In this document: in pieces, positions 49,932 through 58,750 of the stretch
Layout: every line of letters starts with the position of its first letter
Numbering within the stretch: position 1 is the first letter of the stretch
IMG/VR virus record: IMGVR_UViG_3300031658_000002
Coordinates: 1 to 64,000 of that record
DNA length: 64,000 nt
From: a virus
Strand: one strand, 5' to 3'
The notes under the pieces: model-generated
What the model was told of the DNA's origin: nothing
Databases searched by the model: none
The model's input: the letters and a program-made list of their open reading frames with translations, nothing else
Position numbers and translations under genes: made by a program

Positions 49932-51155
49932 TTAGAACTCTAATTTAATTCGGATCAGTGCTTCTCGTGTAAATGATTTTAACAACGGCTTGCTTAACTT
50001 TGCAGTTGCTAACAATTCGTTTTTATCGTTGTACATTCCAACAGTAGTAATGTATACTTTAGGATCTTTATACATTGAAGGGTGTGAAAATGTCCCTTGA
50101 GATCCAGAAGTAAACGTAGGATTATTTGAGAAGTTATATTCAGCATTTTTTAACCTACAGAAGTAATGTGTTGCAAACACTCTTTCAGAACTACGAGCAG
50201 CAAACGAATTAGATACCTGTCCTTGCGGTACTGTTGTGTTTGATGATGTGAAGAAACCTACAACTTGGTTTAATGTAGCATTTGCATTTGACGCACCTAT
50301 ATTACCACCTTGTCCAGGACACCAGCAGTAATTTGTCTCATCTATATCTTGACTTAAAAGTCTAGGTGATAACATTATCACACCCATATCTGGATAAAAC
50401 CATCCGTATTGAGGTGAACTTGGTATTATCGCTCCAGTGTCTGTTGTGATACCTATTGATCCAGAAACTACTTTGTAAAGTGCACCAAAGTCTCCTTTTG
50501 TTGCTTGATTTGCAGAGCTGTCGTCTGTAAGTGTTATGTTAGAACCTACAGTTGGATTTGGTGAATGTCCTTTATGTATATTGGAACTTGAAATTGTAAT
50601 AGCCCAATTTCCTGGATCTATTCTTTCTTTAAATCTTTGTCTATTTACATTTATGAAAATAGAAGATGTTTCGTTTACCGAGCCTATAGTAAACTGCTCA
50701 TCACCTGCTGACAAAAGTAAATTTGCATATTGAGAGTATATAGTCTTTGTAGGTGTCTTACCAGCACTAGCATATTGACTTATAGGTGCTGAACCAGAAC
50801 CATGATAATGGCCGTACGCTATTGCAAACTGAGGTTCAGCTGATGCTGTAAGTTGTGGGTTATCTCTATAGAATTCTTTATAATATACTCCTGATGCTGC
50901 GTCTTGGACTGATGATGTGAATAACTCGTTATCCCCCATTTTCATTTCGCCGTCGTTGTTACTCCACATTGCTGATGTTATAACATCTGCCTGAGCATTT
51001 TCTACTATATCCCCGCCTTCAAATCTAGTAAATAGTGGTGTAATTGGTCTTCTATAAGGCCTTGATATTCTTCGGTCGCTTCTACCTACTCTCGTCGAGT
51101 AATTCCTAGATAGTGCGCCTTCTCTGTTAAAACGTGGTGATTTTGAGTGTGCCAT
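49932..51155 (-). CDS. Virion structural protein sharing a C-terminal module with its neighbour
   Basis: This 407-residue protein has an arginine-rich N-terminus (NYSTRVGRSDRRISRPYRRP), then beta-rich sequence with a GWFYPDMGVIMLSP block. Its end, EYNFSNNPTFTSGSQ then YITTVGMYNDKNELLATAKLSKPLLKS, matches the end of the 640-residue protein downstream. The GGGAA ribosome binding site and 15-base gap suggest one operon. Position after the baseplate genes suggests a peripheral baseplate or fibre-network protein. Confidence 0.75.
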   Translation of the reverse strand: MAHSKSPRFNREGALSRNYSTRVGRSDRRISRPYRRPITPLFTRFEGGDIVENAQADVITSAMWSNNDGEMKMGDNELFTSSVQDAASGVYYKEFYRDNPQLTASAEPQFAIAYGHYHGSGSAPISQYASAGKTPTKTIYSQYANLLLSAGDEQFTIGSVNETSSIFINVNRQRFKERIDPGNWAITISSSNIHKGHSPNPTVGSNITLTDDSSANQATKGDFGALYKVVSGSIGITTDTGAIIPSSPQYGWFYPDMGVIMLSPRLLSQDIDETNYCWCPGQGGNIGASNANATLNQVVGFFTSSNTTVPQGQVSNSFAARSSERVFATHYFCRLKNAEYNFSNNPTFTSGSQGTFSHPSMYKDPKVYITTVGMYNDKNELLATAKLSKPLLKSFTREALIRIKLEF

Positions 51156-51168
51156 TTTTTATTCCCTG

Positions 51169-51846
51169 TTATTGTTCGAAGTAGTAATCTTCAACTAAGT
51201 TAGTCGCAGTAGCTTCCTTCTTAACAGTGATGTTAATAGTAATATAACCACCTGTTTCGTTTCCAATTAAAGTTAATGTAGTTGTTACGTCTGCAGTTGG
51301 TTGAGGTTTTGCAACTATTTCAAATCTTGTACCTATTGATGTCACAGAATTTCCTGTGTCGCCTATATAGTCTGCTGTTGTTGGTGCACCTGAAGTGTTT
51401 ACTCTACCGCCTGGAGCTACATTAAGATAACATGCATCTGAGTTAGCTAATATTGCAGTGTATCCGTAAGTCTTGTTGCCGTTTGCAAAGTTTGCAGTGT
51501 TAGGCGTTATAGGTGCCTTATCGCCACCGTATGTTAATGTTATATCAGTAATACCTACAGTTACAGTTGGCATTCTTGAAATGTTTTTAGGTAATGTAAC
51601 TAACTTATGTTTCATAACATAGTTTTCGTTAGGTACTGCTTCTACTAACGGCATAGCTTCAATAGCTTGCCCATAATAATTAGTACCTAGCTGGTGGTTC
51701 ACATCCCATAAACCGTAGTCTACTTCGTCATCTGCTAATGCAAATTGAGTTATGTTAAAAAACTCACTTCCTTTAGCTAGCAACTCCCTACCTTTTTTGG
51801 TAAGAATCGCATCGACTGTTATTGTTGTTTTATCTAAATATCCCAT
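51169..51846 (-). CDS. Virion structural protein (225 residues)
   Basis: It starts MGYLDKTTITVDAILTKKGRELLAKG, then NITQFALADDEVDYGLWD, a start I associate with conserved structural proteins of marine T4-like phages, though without a T4 name. The C-terminal two thirds is beta-rich, with repeated strand-turn units and a TTTLTLIGNETGGYITINITV Ig-like-looking end. It heads an operon with its own late motif and continues into the 407-residue gene. It could be a fibre hinge or baseplate connector. Confidence 0.75.
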   Translation of the reverse strand: MGYLDKTTITVDAILTKKGRELLAKGSEFFNITQFALADDEVDYGLWDVNHQLGTNYYGQAIEAMPLVEAVPNENYVMKHKLVTLPKNISRMPTVTVGITDITLTYGGDKAPITPNTANFANGNKTYGYTAILANSDACYLNVAPGGRVNTSGAPTTADYIGDTGNSVTSIGTRFEIVAKPQPTADVTTTLTLIGNETGGYITINITVKKEATATNLVEDYYFEQ

Positions 51847-51874
51847 ATTTGTTTACTCCAAATCTTTTTTATTA

Positions 51875-51887
51875 TATATAAATATAT
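51875..51887 (-). promoter_or_regulatory. Late-type promoter motif
   Basis: The coding strand reads TATATTTATATA after the 1455-residue gene and about 28 bases before the 225-residue gene, which has a TTGGAG ribosome binding site. Confidence 0.5.
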
Positions 51888-51900
51888 AGTTCTTTTATTT

Positions 51901-54900
51901 TTATCCTATGTTTCTTGTTGTGTTTACTGCTTGTATAGATCCAGCTCCAGCTGATGGTGAAGAAATTACAAGCTGATTAGGATTTGTATCTGTAAATTCT
52001 ACAACAGGGCCGCCATCTACAGTTGAGGTTACAGGCATGTTAAAGTCTGAACCTACGAGTTTGCAGCCACCGTATAGTATATTATTAGTTGCATTAAGCT
52101 TATAGTCTTGATGTTCTGCTATTTTCAAGCTCTTACTTACAGGTCTGATACCTGATCTATAAAAACCATTTGATAGGGCAGATCCTGGATATCCACTCAT
52201 ATAAACAGATGAATGCTTTCCACCAGTAGACGCACTATTCTGCATATTGTTTTTAACTGCGAAGTAATGGTATTCGTATTCCATTGCTGTTCTTGAGTGT
52301 TTCTGATGGTGATAATACTTTATATTACCTCTGTCGTTAAACTTAGCAACTTGAGTTGATCTCTGGCTGTGTCCATAACTAGGGTGGTCAAATGCCGAAG
52401 CGCTTGTTTTGAAATTAACAGATGATAATGATGGAAGTGGGTGGTGAGTATGCTCAAGGTTTGTTTTAAGGAAAAAATGTCCTTTTGCTTCTGCAGCACC
52501 TACATTTAGTAAAAAGTCTCCAGCATTTTCGTAACTTGCCCCACCTTGTATTACACTGGCTGATGGGTTGTTTTCGTATGTTCCTGGAACAGTGATTCCC
52601 GAACCATTAACGCTAAACTGTTTATACCAAACCATGTTATCCCAGTAATATCTTGAACCGTCAACATCTAAATCTTGTCCGAAGTGCTTTCTAGTATCTA
52701 TAGATATCTCTAACTCTCCAGCTGATTGTTCTGAGCCAGAAAGATAACCTGTATGTGATTGTAACGCATCGCCTATTTCCCATTTGTTGTTTTTAGGGTT
52801 AAGCCACTTATGATATTCACCTCCTAGCACACCTGTGTTTGCAGTTGTTTTGTAGTTGCTGAAGTCTAAAGTTCCTTCGTAGTGATTTTCTTCTACTGAC
52901 TCTTGTAAGTTTGCAACCTTTGGTTTTTCTAGTAAGTTACCTTTTACAAGTAATCCTATTTGTGCGTTTGCTCTTGCAGGTACAAGGTGCTCTATCTGTT
53001 TAAACAGAGTGTGGTCTATATACCTTAATATTTTCAAATATTCAAAGAAATTGTATGGATTTGTATGCTTCTTCCAATAATGATTTCTAAGAAACCTAAG
53101 TCTCTTGTATTCATCATCTCTATAATCTAATGGGTTACCTACGTAATTATGAAAGTCAGCACCACCTAGTTCATGAGCTATATCTAAGTCTATTTCAAAG
53201 TGAGGTGCAAAATATACACCAAGTCTATTAGAATCCAACGGAGCTGAATCAAACTGTGACCTTTCAACTTTTCTTCTATCATTTAATCTACCTAGTAGTG
53301 TAGAGCTTTCTATTCTTATCTTATCGCTTATTGCTCTAGTGCTAACCAAGTCAGGCATTGCTGTATAATGTCTTTCTTCTTGTGTTGACCAGTCGTTAAA
53401 TAAGTTACCTGAGAATCCAGACGCTGTAGCATTTGTAAGATGCTGTTCCCACCAAGGTGTCCCGCCATGATGCAATGTATTTATAGCTTCGCCTATATTT
53501 GGACCTACCCATCTATGATTTGCTTGCTGTGCTGAAGATGATAGCACTACATTTCCACTGTGCCATGAGCCATCGTTGAATTGATTTGCGCCTGCTCGGT
53601 TTAGATCTACACCTAATGAATATCTCTGGGAAAGCTGAGCAAATGAAGACGTTGCGCTGTTACCTTCTATGGAAAGTGGGGCCCGTACATGATTCCAAAA
53701 GGGTGCAGGGTCGCTACTTGTCATATTGTGACTTATGTGACTTGGGTTCCAGTTATCAAATGCATCCTGGTTACCTGGTATATACCATGTTCTTATTTCC
53801 TGCAGCGAACCTGTGAATGGTGTTTGTGTACCTGCCTGCAGCGGGCAGTTTAGTGTATATTTAGTTCCAAAGTCTATGTCGTTAGGTGCTTGCCACCCTG
53901 CTTCCTCTGCAGCAATAGATATAGCTACAGAACTTGTGTGTGTTATTCTTGCTTTTGAGTGATCAGGAGATTTTGCAACAGTAACTATTATTCTTTGAGC
54001 GCCAGTCATAGTAGCTGCAGATGGCCGCTTTACATTTGCCCTTGATACCATAACTGACCACCAGTCGTTGTCATATAAAGGAAGCCAATCAGTACTACCA
54101 GAAACTTGGTTAGCATAGTTGTTTGCTGCTGTGTTTTCTCTAGATGTATATAGCAACTTGCCATATTTTGAAAAACCAGAAGTAGGTTTTAAAGCGTTTG
54201 GATGTGGTACTATACTCAATTGGTTGTACATTTGGCCAGAGCTTTGAAAATTCGAAATATATAAAGATTGAGTCGTTATTGTATTAGTATTGAATCGAAA
54301 CTCAAGTGCATCAGGACTTCTGTCTTCAACATTGTCTGGCTGCATTGGGTGGAGTGGGGTTAAATCTGGCCATTTGATATGTAAGTTTGAGCCAGCGCTG
54401 CCAGCCTCACCAAATTCTAAAGCATATGAGAATTTATCGTATGCAGCATAAGAATCTGTTTTCTTTGCCTTTTTAGGGCCGCCGTATTCAAATATTCTCA
54501 ATAGTGTAGGAGGTAGACCATAAGTAGTTGTAAGTGCACGAATACCTCTTTCACCTCCCTTTGTTTTAAGCAGATAAGGAAGATTATTAAGCATACGTTT
54601 CCAAGTTTCTCTTGAAAGATCTTCCCTTGATGTTAAAGCATCACCTTGAGACACAGAAGATGTAACATATTGTACTGATCCAGTTGTGGGCATACCGTTA
54701 GATAATTGAGCAGCTATACTGGAGCCTGGTGTTACTATTGAAAAAGTAGGTTGAGTGTTTGCGTTAGTACCATCCATGTTTTGGCCAAATGAATATTCCC
54801 AAAGATCTGTAAATTGAAAACCTTGATATGATTCGAATCCAAAAGAAGACAGCACATTGTATACTAAGTCTTTTGAGAGATCTTCGTAAAGAGGGTTACT

Positions 54901-56268
54901 CCTTTTGTGTATCTGCATTGTCCCATCTATATAATTGTATACAGTGTCAAAGTGATGAGCTATCATATTTACAAATAGTAAATAATTTGCGTTGTCATCA
55001 CCGTCTCCTGCTTCCCTTATATGAAACGGTATTGTATTTTCTAAATTGTGTGGATTATGTACATCATAGTCTAATGCTACATTCGATTGAGATGCGAACC
55101 ATGCAACTGATATAGAATCAGCTACTGGTCTATTTGTGTAAGGCTGTACTGTCCCTGTCTTGGGCCAAGTTCTCTCGTGTCTTACTCCATTTGATGTAGA
55201 AGAGTATGAAGACGACTCAAAGTATAAATAACTTTCATATCCATCAAACCCCTGAACAACCTCTTCCTTCTTTATACTGTAATTTGATCTATTCTTATCA
55301 ACATATACACCCGCATTTGTCATTGCGTCTAATGAAGCTATCTGAGTATTATAATGTTCTACTAACCCTAATTTATATTTGAAATTCTCAAGTCTTTCTT
55401 TGGCAGAGCTAAAATGTACAAATTTGCTGAAGTCGTTATAATCTATGTTTAGATGTGCAGACTCTCCTGCTGATCCAGAAGTAAACTTGTTCATTAACTT
55501 CTGTTTCGCTACTGCATTTGTTCCCAACAAAGAATCCCAAGTTTCCCATCCTGTGGCACCACCTGCACCTTTGGATATATCTACTGAGAAGTTAGGGCCA
55601 GCTATCTCGCTACCTTCTTTCTGTCTTTCTGCTGGTATGAGCTTTATTACTTCTGTGTGTGAAGTTATAACCTCTTTAACAATCCAAAGTTGCTCTTTTA
55701 ATAATACATCTTTAGGTAAAGGCTCATATAACTTTAACAGTATACCGTCTTCACCATCATCTTGCCAGTTTGTTATAAGTACAACAGTATTGTTACCAAA
55801 GTTAGCTAATAAATCCTGCCAGCCTTCATCTACAAAATCATCTACGTTTTTTTCCTGTAGTTCTTCAAACTTTCTTATAAACTCTTCGTCTTGAGAAGTA
55901 GTTTTTATTCTAACCTCAGTTCTTGATGGAGATATTTCAGATACGTGCAGTCCATTATTTGTGTTCCACGAACCTAGTATATCTCTAAAGAAATTGTAGT
56001 GTACTTTATATAAACCTGATGAGAAACCTAGCTGACGTATATCATTGTGTATGTCAAGCTCTATTCTAGGTCTTTTTCTCTTTCGGCCTTTGCTTATATA
56101 TTTGTCTATTACAAAACCGTCTACATCATAATCCGAAGATAACAATGTCTTACCGCCGTATACATGTAGCTCTACTAAATCAATATCTCCTTCGCCAAAG
56201 TTTGTAAATATCTTTTTAGAAGGGATATTCTGTAAGTGTTTTATGTCGTACCTTTCAATTCTATCCAT
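51901..56268 (-). CDS. Very large baseplate/tail structural protein (1455 residues)
   Basis: It starts MDRIERYDIKHLQNIPSKKI and has an N-terminal beta domain region, a conserved-looking RETWKRMLNNLPYLLKTKGGERGIRALTTTYGLPPTLLRIFEYGGPK block near 555-600, and a LamG-like stretch around 750-830 (IDFGTKYTLNCP then FTGSLQEIRTWYIPG). A YLKILRYIDHTLFKQIEHLVPARA segment follows near 1090. It lies after gp6 and two smaller wedge-associated genes, where T4 has gp7 (1032 residues), but I see no gp7 signature. Probably a peripheral wedge or fibre-anchoring protein. Confidence 0.75.
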   Translation of the reverse strand: MDRIERYDIKHLQNIPSKKIFTNFGEGDIDLVELHVYGGKTLLSSDYDVDGFVIDKYISKGRKRKRPRIELDIHNDIRQLGFSSGLYKVHYNFFRDILGSWNTNNGLHVSEISPSRTEVRIKTTSQDEEFIRKFEELQEKNVDDFVDEGWQDLLANFGNNTVVLITNWQDDGEDGILLKLYEPLPKDVLLKEQLWIVKEVITSHTEVIKLIPAERQKEGSEIAGPNFSVDISKGAGGATGWETWDSLLGTNAVAKQKLMNKFTSGSAGESAHLNIDYNDFSKFVHFSSAKERLENFKYKLGLVEHYNTQIASLDAMTNAGVYVDKNRSNYSIKKEEVVQGFDGYESYLYFESSSYSSTSNGVRHERTWPKTGTVQPYTNRPVADSISVAWFASQSNVALDYDVHNPHNLENTIPFHIREAGDGDDNANYLLFVNMIAHHFDTVYNYIDGTMQIHKRSNPLYEDLSKDLVYNVLSSFGFESYQGFQFTDLWEYSFGQNMDGTNANTQPTFSIVTPGSSIAAQLSNGMPTTGSVQYVTSSVSQGDALTSREDLSRETWKRMLNNLPYLLKTKGGERGIRALTTTYGLPPTLLRIFEYGGPKKAKKTDSYAAYDKFSYALEFGEAGSAGSNLHIKWPDLTPLHPMQPDNVEDRSPDALEFRFNTNTITTQSLYISNFQSSGQMYNQLSIVPHPNALKPTSGFSKYGKLLYTSRENTAANNYANQVSGSTDWLPLYDNDWWSVMVSRANVKRPSAATMTGAQRIIVTVAKSPDHSKARITHTSSVAISIAAEEAGWQAPNDIDFGTKYTLNCPLQAGTQTPFTGSLQEIRTWYIPGNQDAFDNWNPSHISHNMTSSDPAPFWNHVRAPLSIEGNSATSSFAQLSQRYSLGVDLNRAGANQFNDGSWHSGNVVLSSSAQQANHRWVGPNIGEAINTLHHGGTPWWEQHLTNATASGFSGNLFNDWSTQEERHYTAMPDLVSTRAISDKIRIESSTLLGRLNDRRKVERSQFDSAPLDSNRLGVYFAPHFEIDLDIAHELGGADFHNYVGNPLDYRDDEYKRLRFLRNHYWKKHTNPYNFFEYLKILRYIDHTLFKQIEHLVPARANAQIGLLVKGNLLEKPKVANLQESVEENHYEGTLDFSNYKTTANTGVLGGEYHKWLNPKNNKWEIGDALQSHTGYLSGSEQSAGELEISIDTRKHFGQDLDVDGSRYYWDNMVWYKQFSVNGSGITVPGTYENNPSASVIQGGASYENAGDFLLNVGAAEAKGHFFLKTNLEHTHHPLPSLSSVNFKTSASAFDHPSYGHSQRSTQVAKFNDRGNIKYYHHQKHSRTAMEYEYHYFAVKNNMQNSASTGGKHSSVYMSGYPGSALSNGFYRSGIRPVSKSLKIAEHQDYKLNATNNILYGGCKLVGSDFNMPVTSTVDGGPVVEFTDTNPNQLVISSPSAGAGSIQAVNTTRNIG

Positions 56269-56271
56269 TCC

Positions 56272-57579
56272 TTATCCTCTGTATTGTGCTATATTATCGT
56301 TTTTCAAATAGTAAGGATTATTTTGCTTCTTGTTGAATACTTCTACTTGAGAAAAATCTTTTTTGTAGCCCATCTCTTCCCTATGCCTGTAATATTTTTG
56401 AACGTTGAAGAATGATACTATACCGTCAGAATCAGACCAGTATACAATTGAACCGACACTGTATTTCCAATATCCCATCTTTCTACCATACCCTGGATCT
56501 ATAGTATTTCCTTTCATGGAGTTTTCCTTCACCCACTTTATTTTTTCGTTAGTATTCCAAGGTGTTTTTCCAGGTGTTTTGTCAGGGCTAGCAAGATCAG
56601 CTCTTTCATATGCGTTTGCTTGAGAATTATATTGCATAGGAACCCAAGTCTCTTCTTCTAATATATAATCTTTATATGGTCTTAGCTTTGGATGTTTTTT
56701 ATCAAAGTCGGCAGTTGTTTTTATAGGGGCCCATTCAAATCTTCCAAGCGGTATATTGTTTTCAGCACCACCAGTAAGCTCCACGATCCTTCCGTCTCGG
56801 TATACATTAACATAGTGAGGCATAGTTCTAGTTACACCTTTATCATTTGATATTTCGCAATAATATCTACCTGTTGTAAATCTCTGCACGTTGTCTAACA
56901 AAAGCTTTCTTCCTTTTCCAACTATTTTATTCTGTACATCTGTGTTGAAATTACGCTTTGTATCTGCAGAGAAGTACCAAGTATAATTCATCTTGTCTCT
57001 GTTTTTACGGCCTTTTGCATCCTCATAGTTATATGCGTTTGCAACAAAAACTATTATTCCGTTTGCCCAGCTAGATAATACATGTGTTTCTCCTATATTA
57101 TATGCTAGCTTTCTAGCCCCTCGCTTAAACTCATCTGCTTCGTGATATGTTACGTTTTCATATTCAAATTGATCTACAATAGGTAAGCCGTAATTCGGAT
57201 CCTTCTTCTTAAATAGCTCTTTGAATTCAGTATCAGTGTATGCTTCAGATGTGTCTCTATCAAATATAAATCTTGCAGAAGCTAGCTCTAGTTTCCAGTT
57301 ATCTATACCCTCTCTCGATACTACTATACCAGTTTCGCTTCTTTCGTTTTCTTTGTCTATGTCAAATTCGAACTGATCCCTAAGTTCAAAGTTGGCATCG
57401 GAATACAGATCAGAAGACTTTATACTTGTTGCAGATTTTATAGGACTTATCTTTTTAACCTTTACTTGTATCTGTCTTTCTGGTGTCTTTACAAACTCTA
57501 TTTCGGGAAGAGCTTTTTGTATATTTTTTTTAGCATAATATGCTTTACGTGCCGCAGCTTGTCTTTCTACATTTCCCAT
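56272..57579 (-). CDS. Baseplate-associated protein with an Ig-like domain
   Basis: This 435-residue protein carries an Ig-like fold at about 195-262: MNYTWYFSADT, then KLLLDNVQRFTTGRYYCEIS and NDKG, the Y-x-C-x-(V/I)-x-N signature of Ig-set domains. The N-terminus is basic and helical, and other regions are soluble beta/alpha with aromatic clusters (YWKYSVGSIVYWSDSDG). It lies between two structural genes and overlaps the 389-residue gene by one base. Ig-like domains on phage virions often bind carbohydrates weakly; the function here is not known. Confidence 0.75.
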   Translation of the reverse strand: MGNVERQAAARKAYYAKKNIQKALPEIEFVKTPERQIQVKVKKISPIKSATSIKSSDLYSDANFELRDQFEFDIDKENERSETGIVVSREGIDNWKLELASARFIFDRDTSEAYTDTEFKELFKKKDPNYGLPIVDQFEYENVTYHEADEFKRGARKLAYNIGETHVLSSWANGIIVFVANAYNYEDAKGRKNRDKMNYTWYFSADTKRNFNTDVQNKIVGKGRKLLLDNVQRFTTGRYYCEISNDKGVTRTMPHYVNVYRDGRIVELTGGAENNIPLGRFEWAPIKTTADFDKKHPKLRPYKDYILEEETWVPMQYNSQANAYERADLASPDKTPGKTPWNTNEKIKWVKENSMKGNTIDPGYGRKMGYWKYSVGSIVYWSDSDGIVSFFNVQKYYRHREEMGYKKDFSQVEVFNKKQNNPYYLKNDNIAQYRG

Positions 57580-58748
57580 TATCTAGTCACCTTGAATATA
57601 TCTTTAATTGGATAGTAACCAATTATATCTGTCGTACTTCCTTTTGCTTTAAGCTTTATTTCTATCTGGTAATATCTTTCAGGTGATAGATTTGATGTAA
57701 AAACTTCAAAGTAGTTACCATTTGAATCACAGCTGATTTTAGTAAAGGTATCGTCATAAGGTATTACAGTTTCTCCTGTCCTAAGGTCTTTAACTGAATA
57801 GAATGCTGAACCAGAGGGCATATACTTAACCTTCAGCTCTGCTGAGGTATTCCCATATGTCTTTGCAGGATATTTTTCTCTACCTATAATTCTGAACTTA
57901 GCTTTTTCGCCTAATTTGTAATCTGCTCTGTTGTTTTTTAGATACATAAATATAGATGAAGGGTCATCTGTTGATAGTTCAGATAGACCAGTGGTTACAA
58001 ACTTAGAATCATCCCAGCAGAATTCTAAACGAGGCTGATATATTGTATGCGTCTCTGTAGAGTAATATTTAAAACTGCCCTGTTTGTTTACATCGGCTTC
58101 TATTGCGTCTGGCCTTTTTATTAAAAAGCCATTGTTTTTTATATGATCTAAACCGTTAACACCTGAAGACATTGTCATTTTAGTAGTCCAATAAGAAACA
58201 TCTTGTCTTATATCTAAGTTAGCTCCACTTGCAGAAGTGTAACTAGCGAATATGGCAGGGTTGGCTGCTATAGAATGTGTTGAACAACCAGGTTGGTTTA
58301 TGCCAAGATTGTTTTCCCATAGTGACTGACCATACTTTACTGGATAGCTCCAACTAGCACCTTCTGTTACAAGAGGTTTATTGCCTACTCTACCAATACC
58401 CACATTCCATGATTGTGATACTGCTTTAATCTCTAACTTGTCATCCAAAGCCAGGCTTTCATCTTTATTTGCTGAATATATTCTTACGAACGTTGTTGGT
58501 GGTGAAAACTTAGTACCGTCAGGATTTTTAAATGTGTTTACAGTATCAGACCCAGAGTACATAGTAAGAGGTATATCAAACTTTACTATAAATCTAGAAT
58601 TGAAGGGACCTGCACCTAATGACCCTGACATGTCTTTATTTATTTCCAGTATCTCATCTATGCCTGCATTCATGCTCGAAGAGAATGGGCCTTCTTTCAC
58701 TTTTTCGTATAATGTTGTGTCAGCTGATGCTGTTATTGAATATATCAT
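57579..58748 (-). CDS. Baseplate-associated structural protein (389 residues)
   Basis: It starts MIYSITASADTTLYEKVKEG, then NAGIDEILEINKDM and NSRFIVKFDIP, resembling DNRLRE-type beta domains that present strain-resistant surfaces. Later parts are beta-rich (KAKFRIIGREKYPAK, YYQIEIKLKAKG). It directly follows gp6 (2-base gap), where T4 has gp7/gp8, but has no gp8 signature I can point to. A wedge or wedge-associated role is inferred. Confidence 0.7.
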   Translation of the reverse strand: MIYSITASADTTLYEKVKEGPFSSSMNAGIDEILEINKDMSGSLGAGPFNSRFIVKFDIPLTMYSGSDTVNTFKNPDGTKFSPPTTFVRIYSANKDESLALDDKLEIKAVSQSWNVGIGRVGNKPLVTEGASWSYPVKYGQSLWENNLGINQPGCSTHSIAANPAIFASYTSASGANLDIRQDVSYWTTKMTMSSGVNGLDHIKNNGFLIKRPDAIEADVNKQGSFKYYSTETHTIYQPRLEFCWDDSKFVTTGLSELSTDDPSSIFMYLKNNRADYKLGEKAKFRIIGREKYPAKTYGNTSAELKVKYMPSGSAFYSVKDLRTGETVIPYDDTFTKISCDSNGNYFEVFTSNLSPERYYQIEIKLKAKGSTTDIIGYYPIKDIFKVTR

Positions 58749-58750
58749 TT

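Noticed and set aside
51901-56268. Naming the 1455-residue protein gp7
   Set aside because: Position fits, but length and visible domains (LamG-like insertion) do not provide a gp7 signature.
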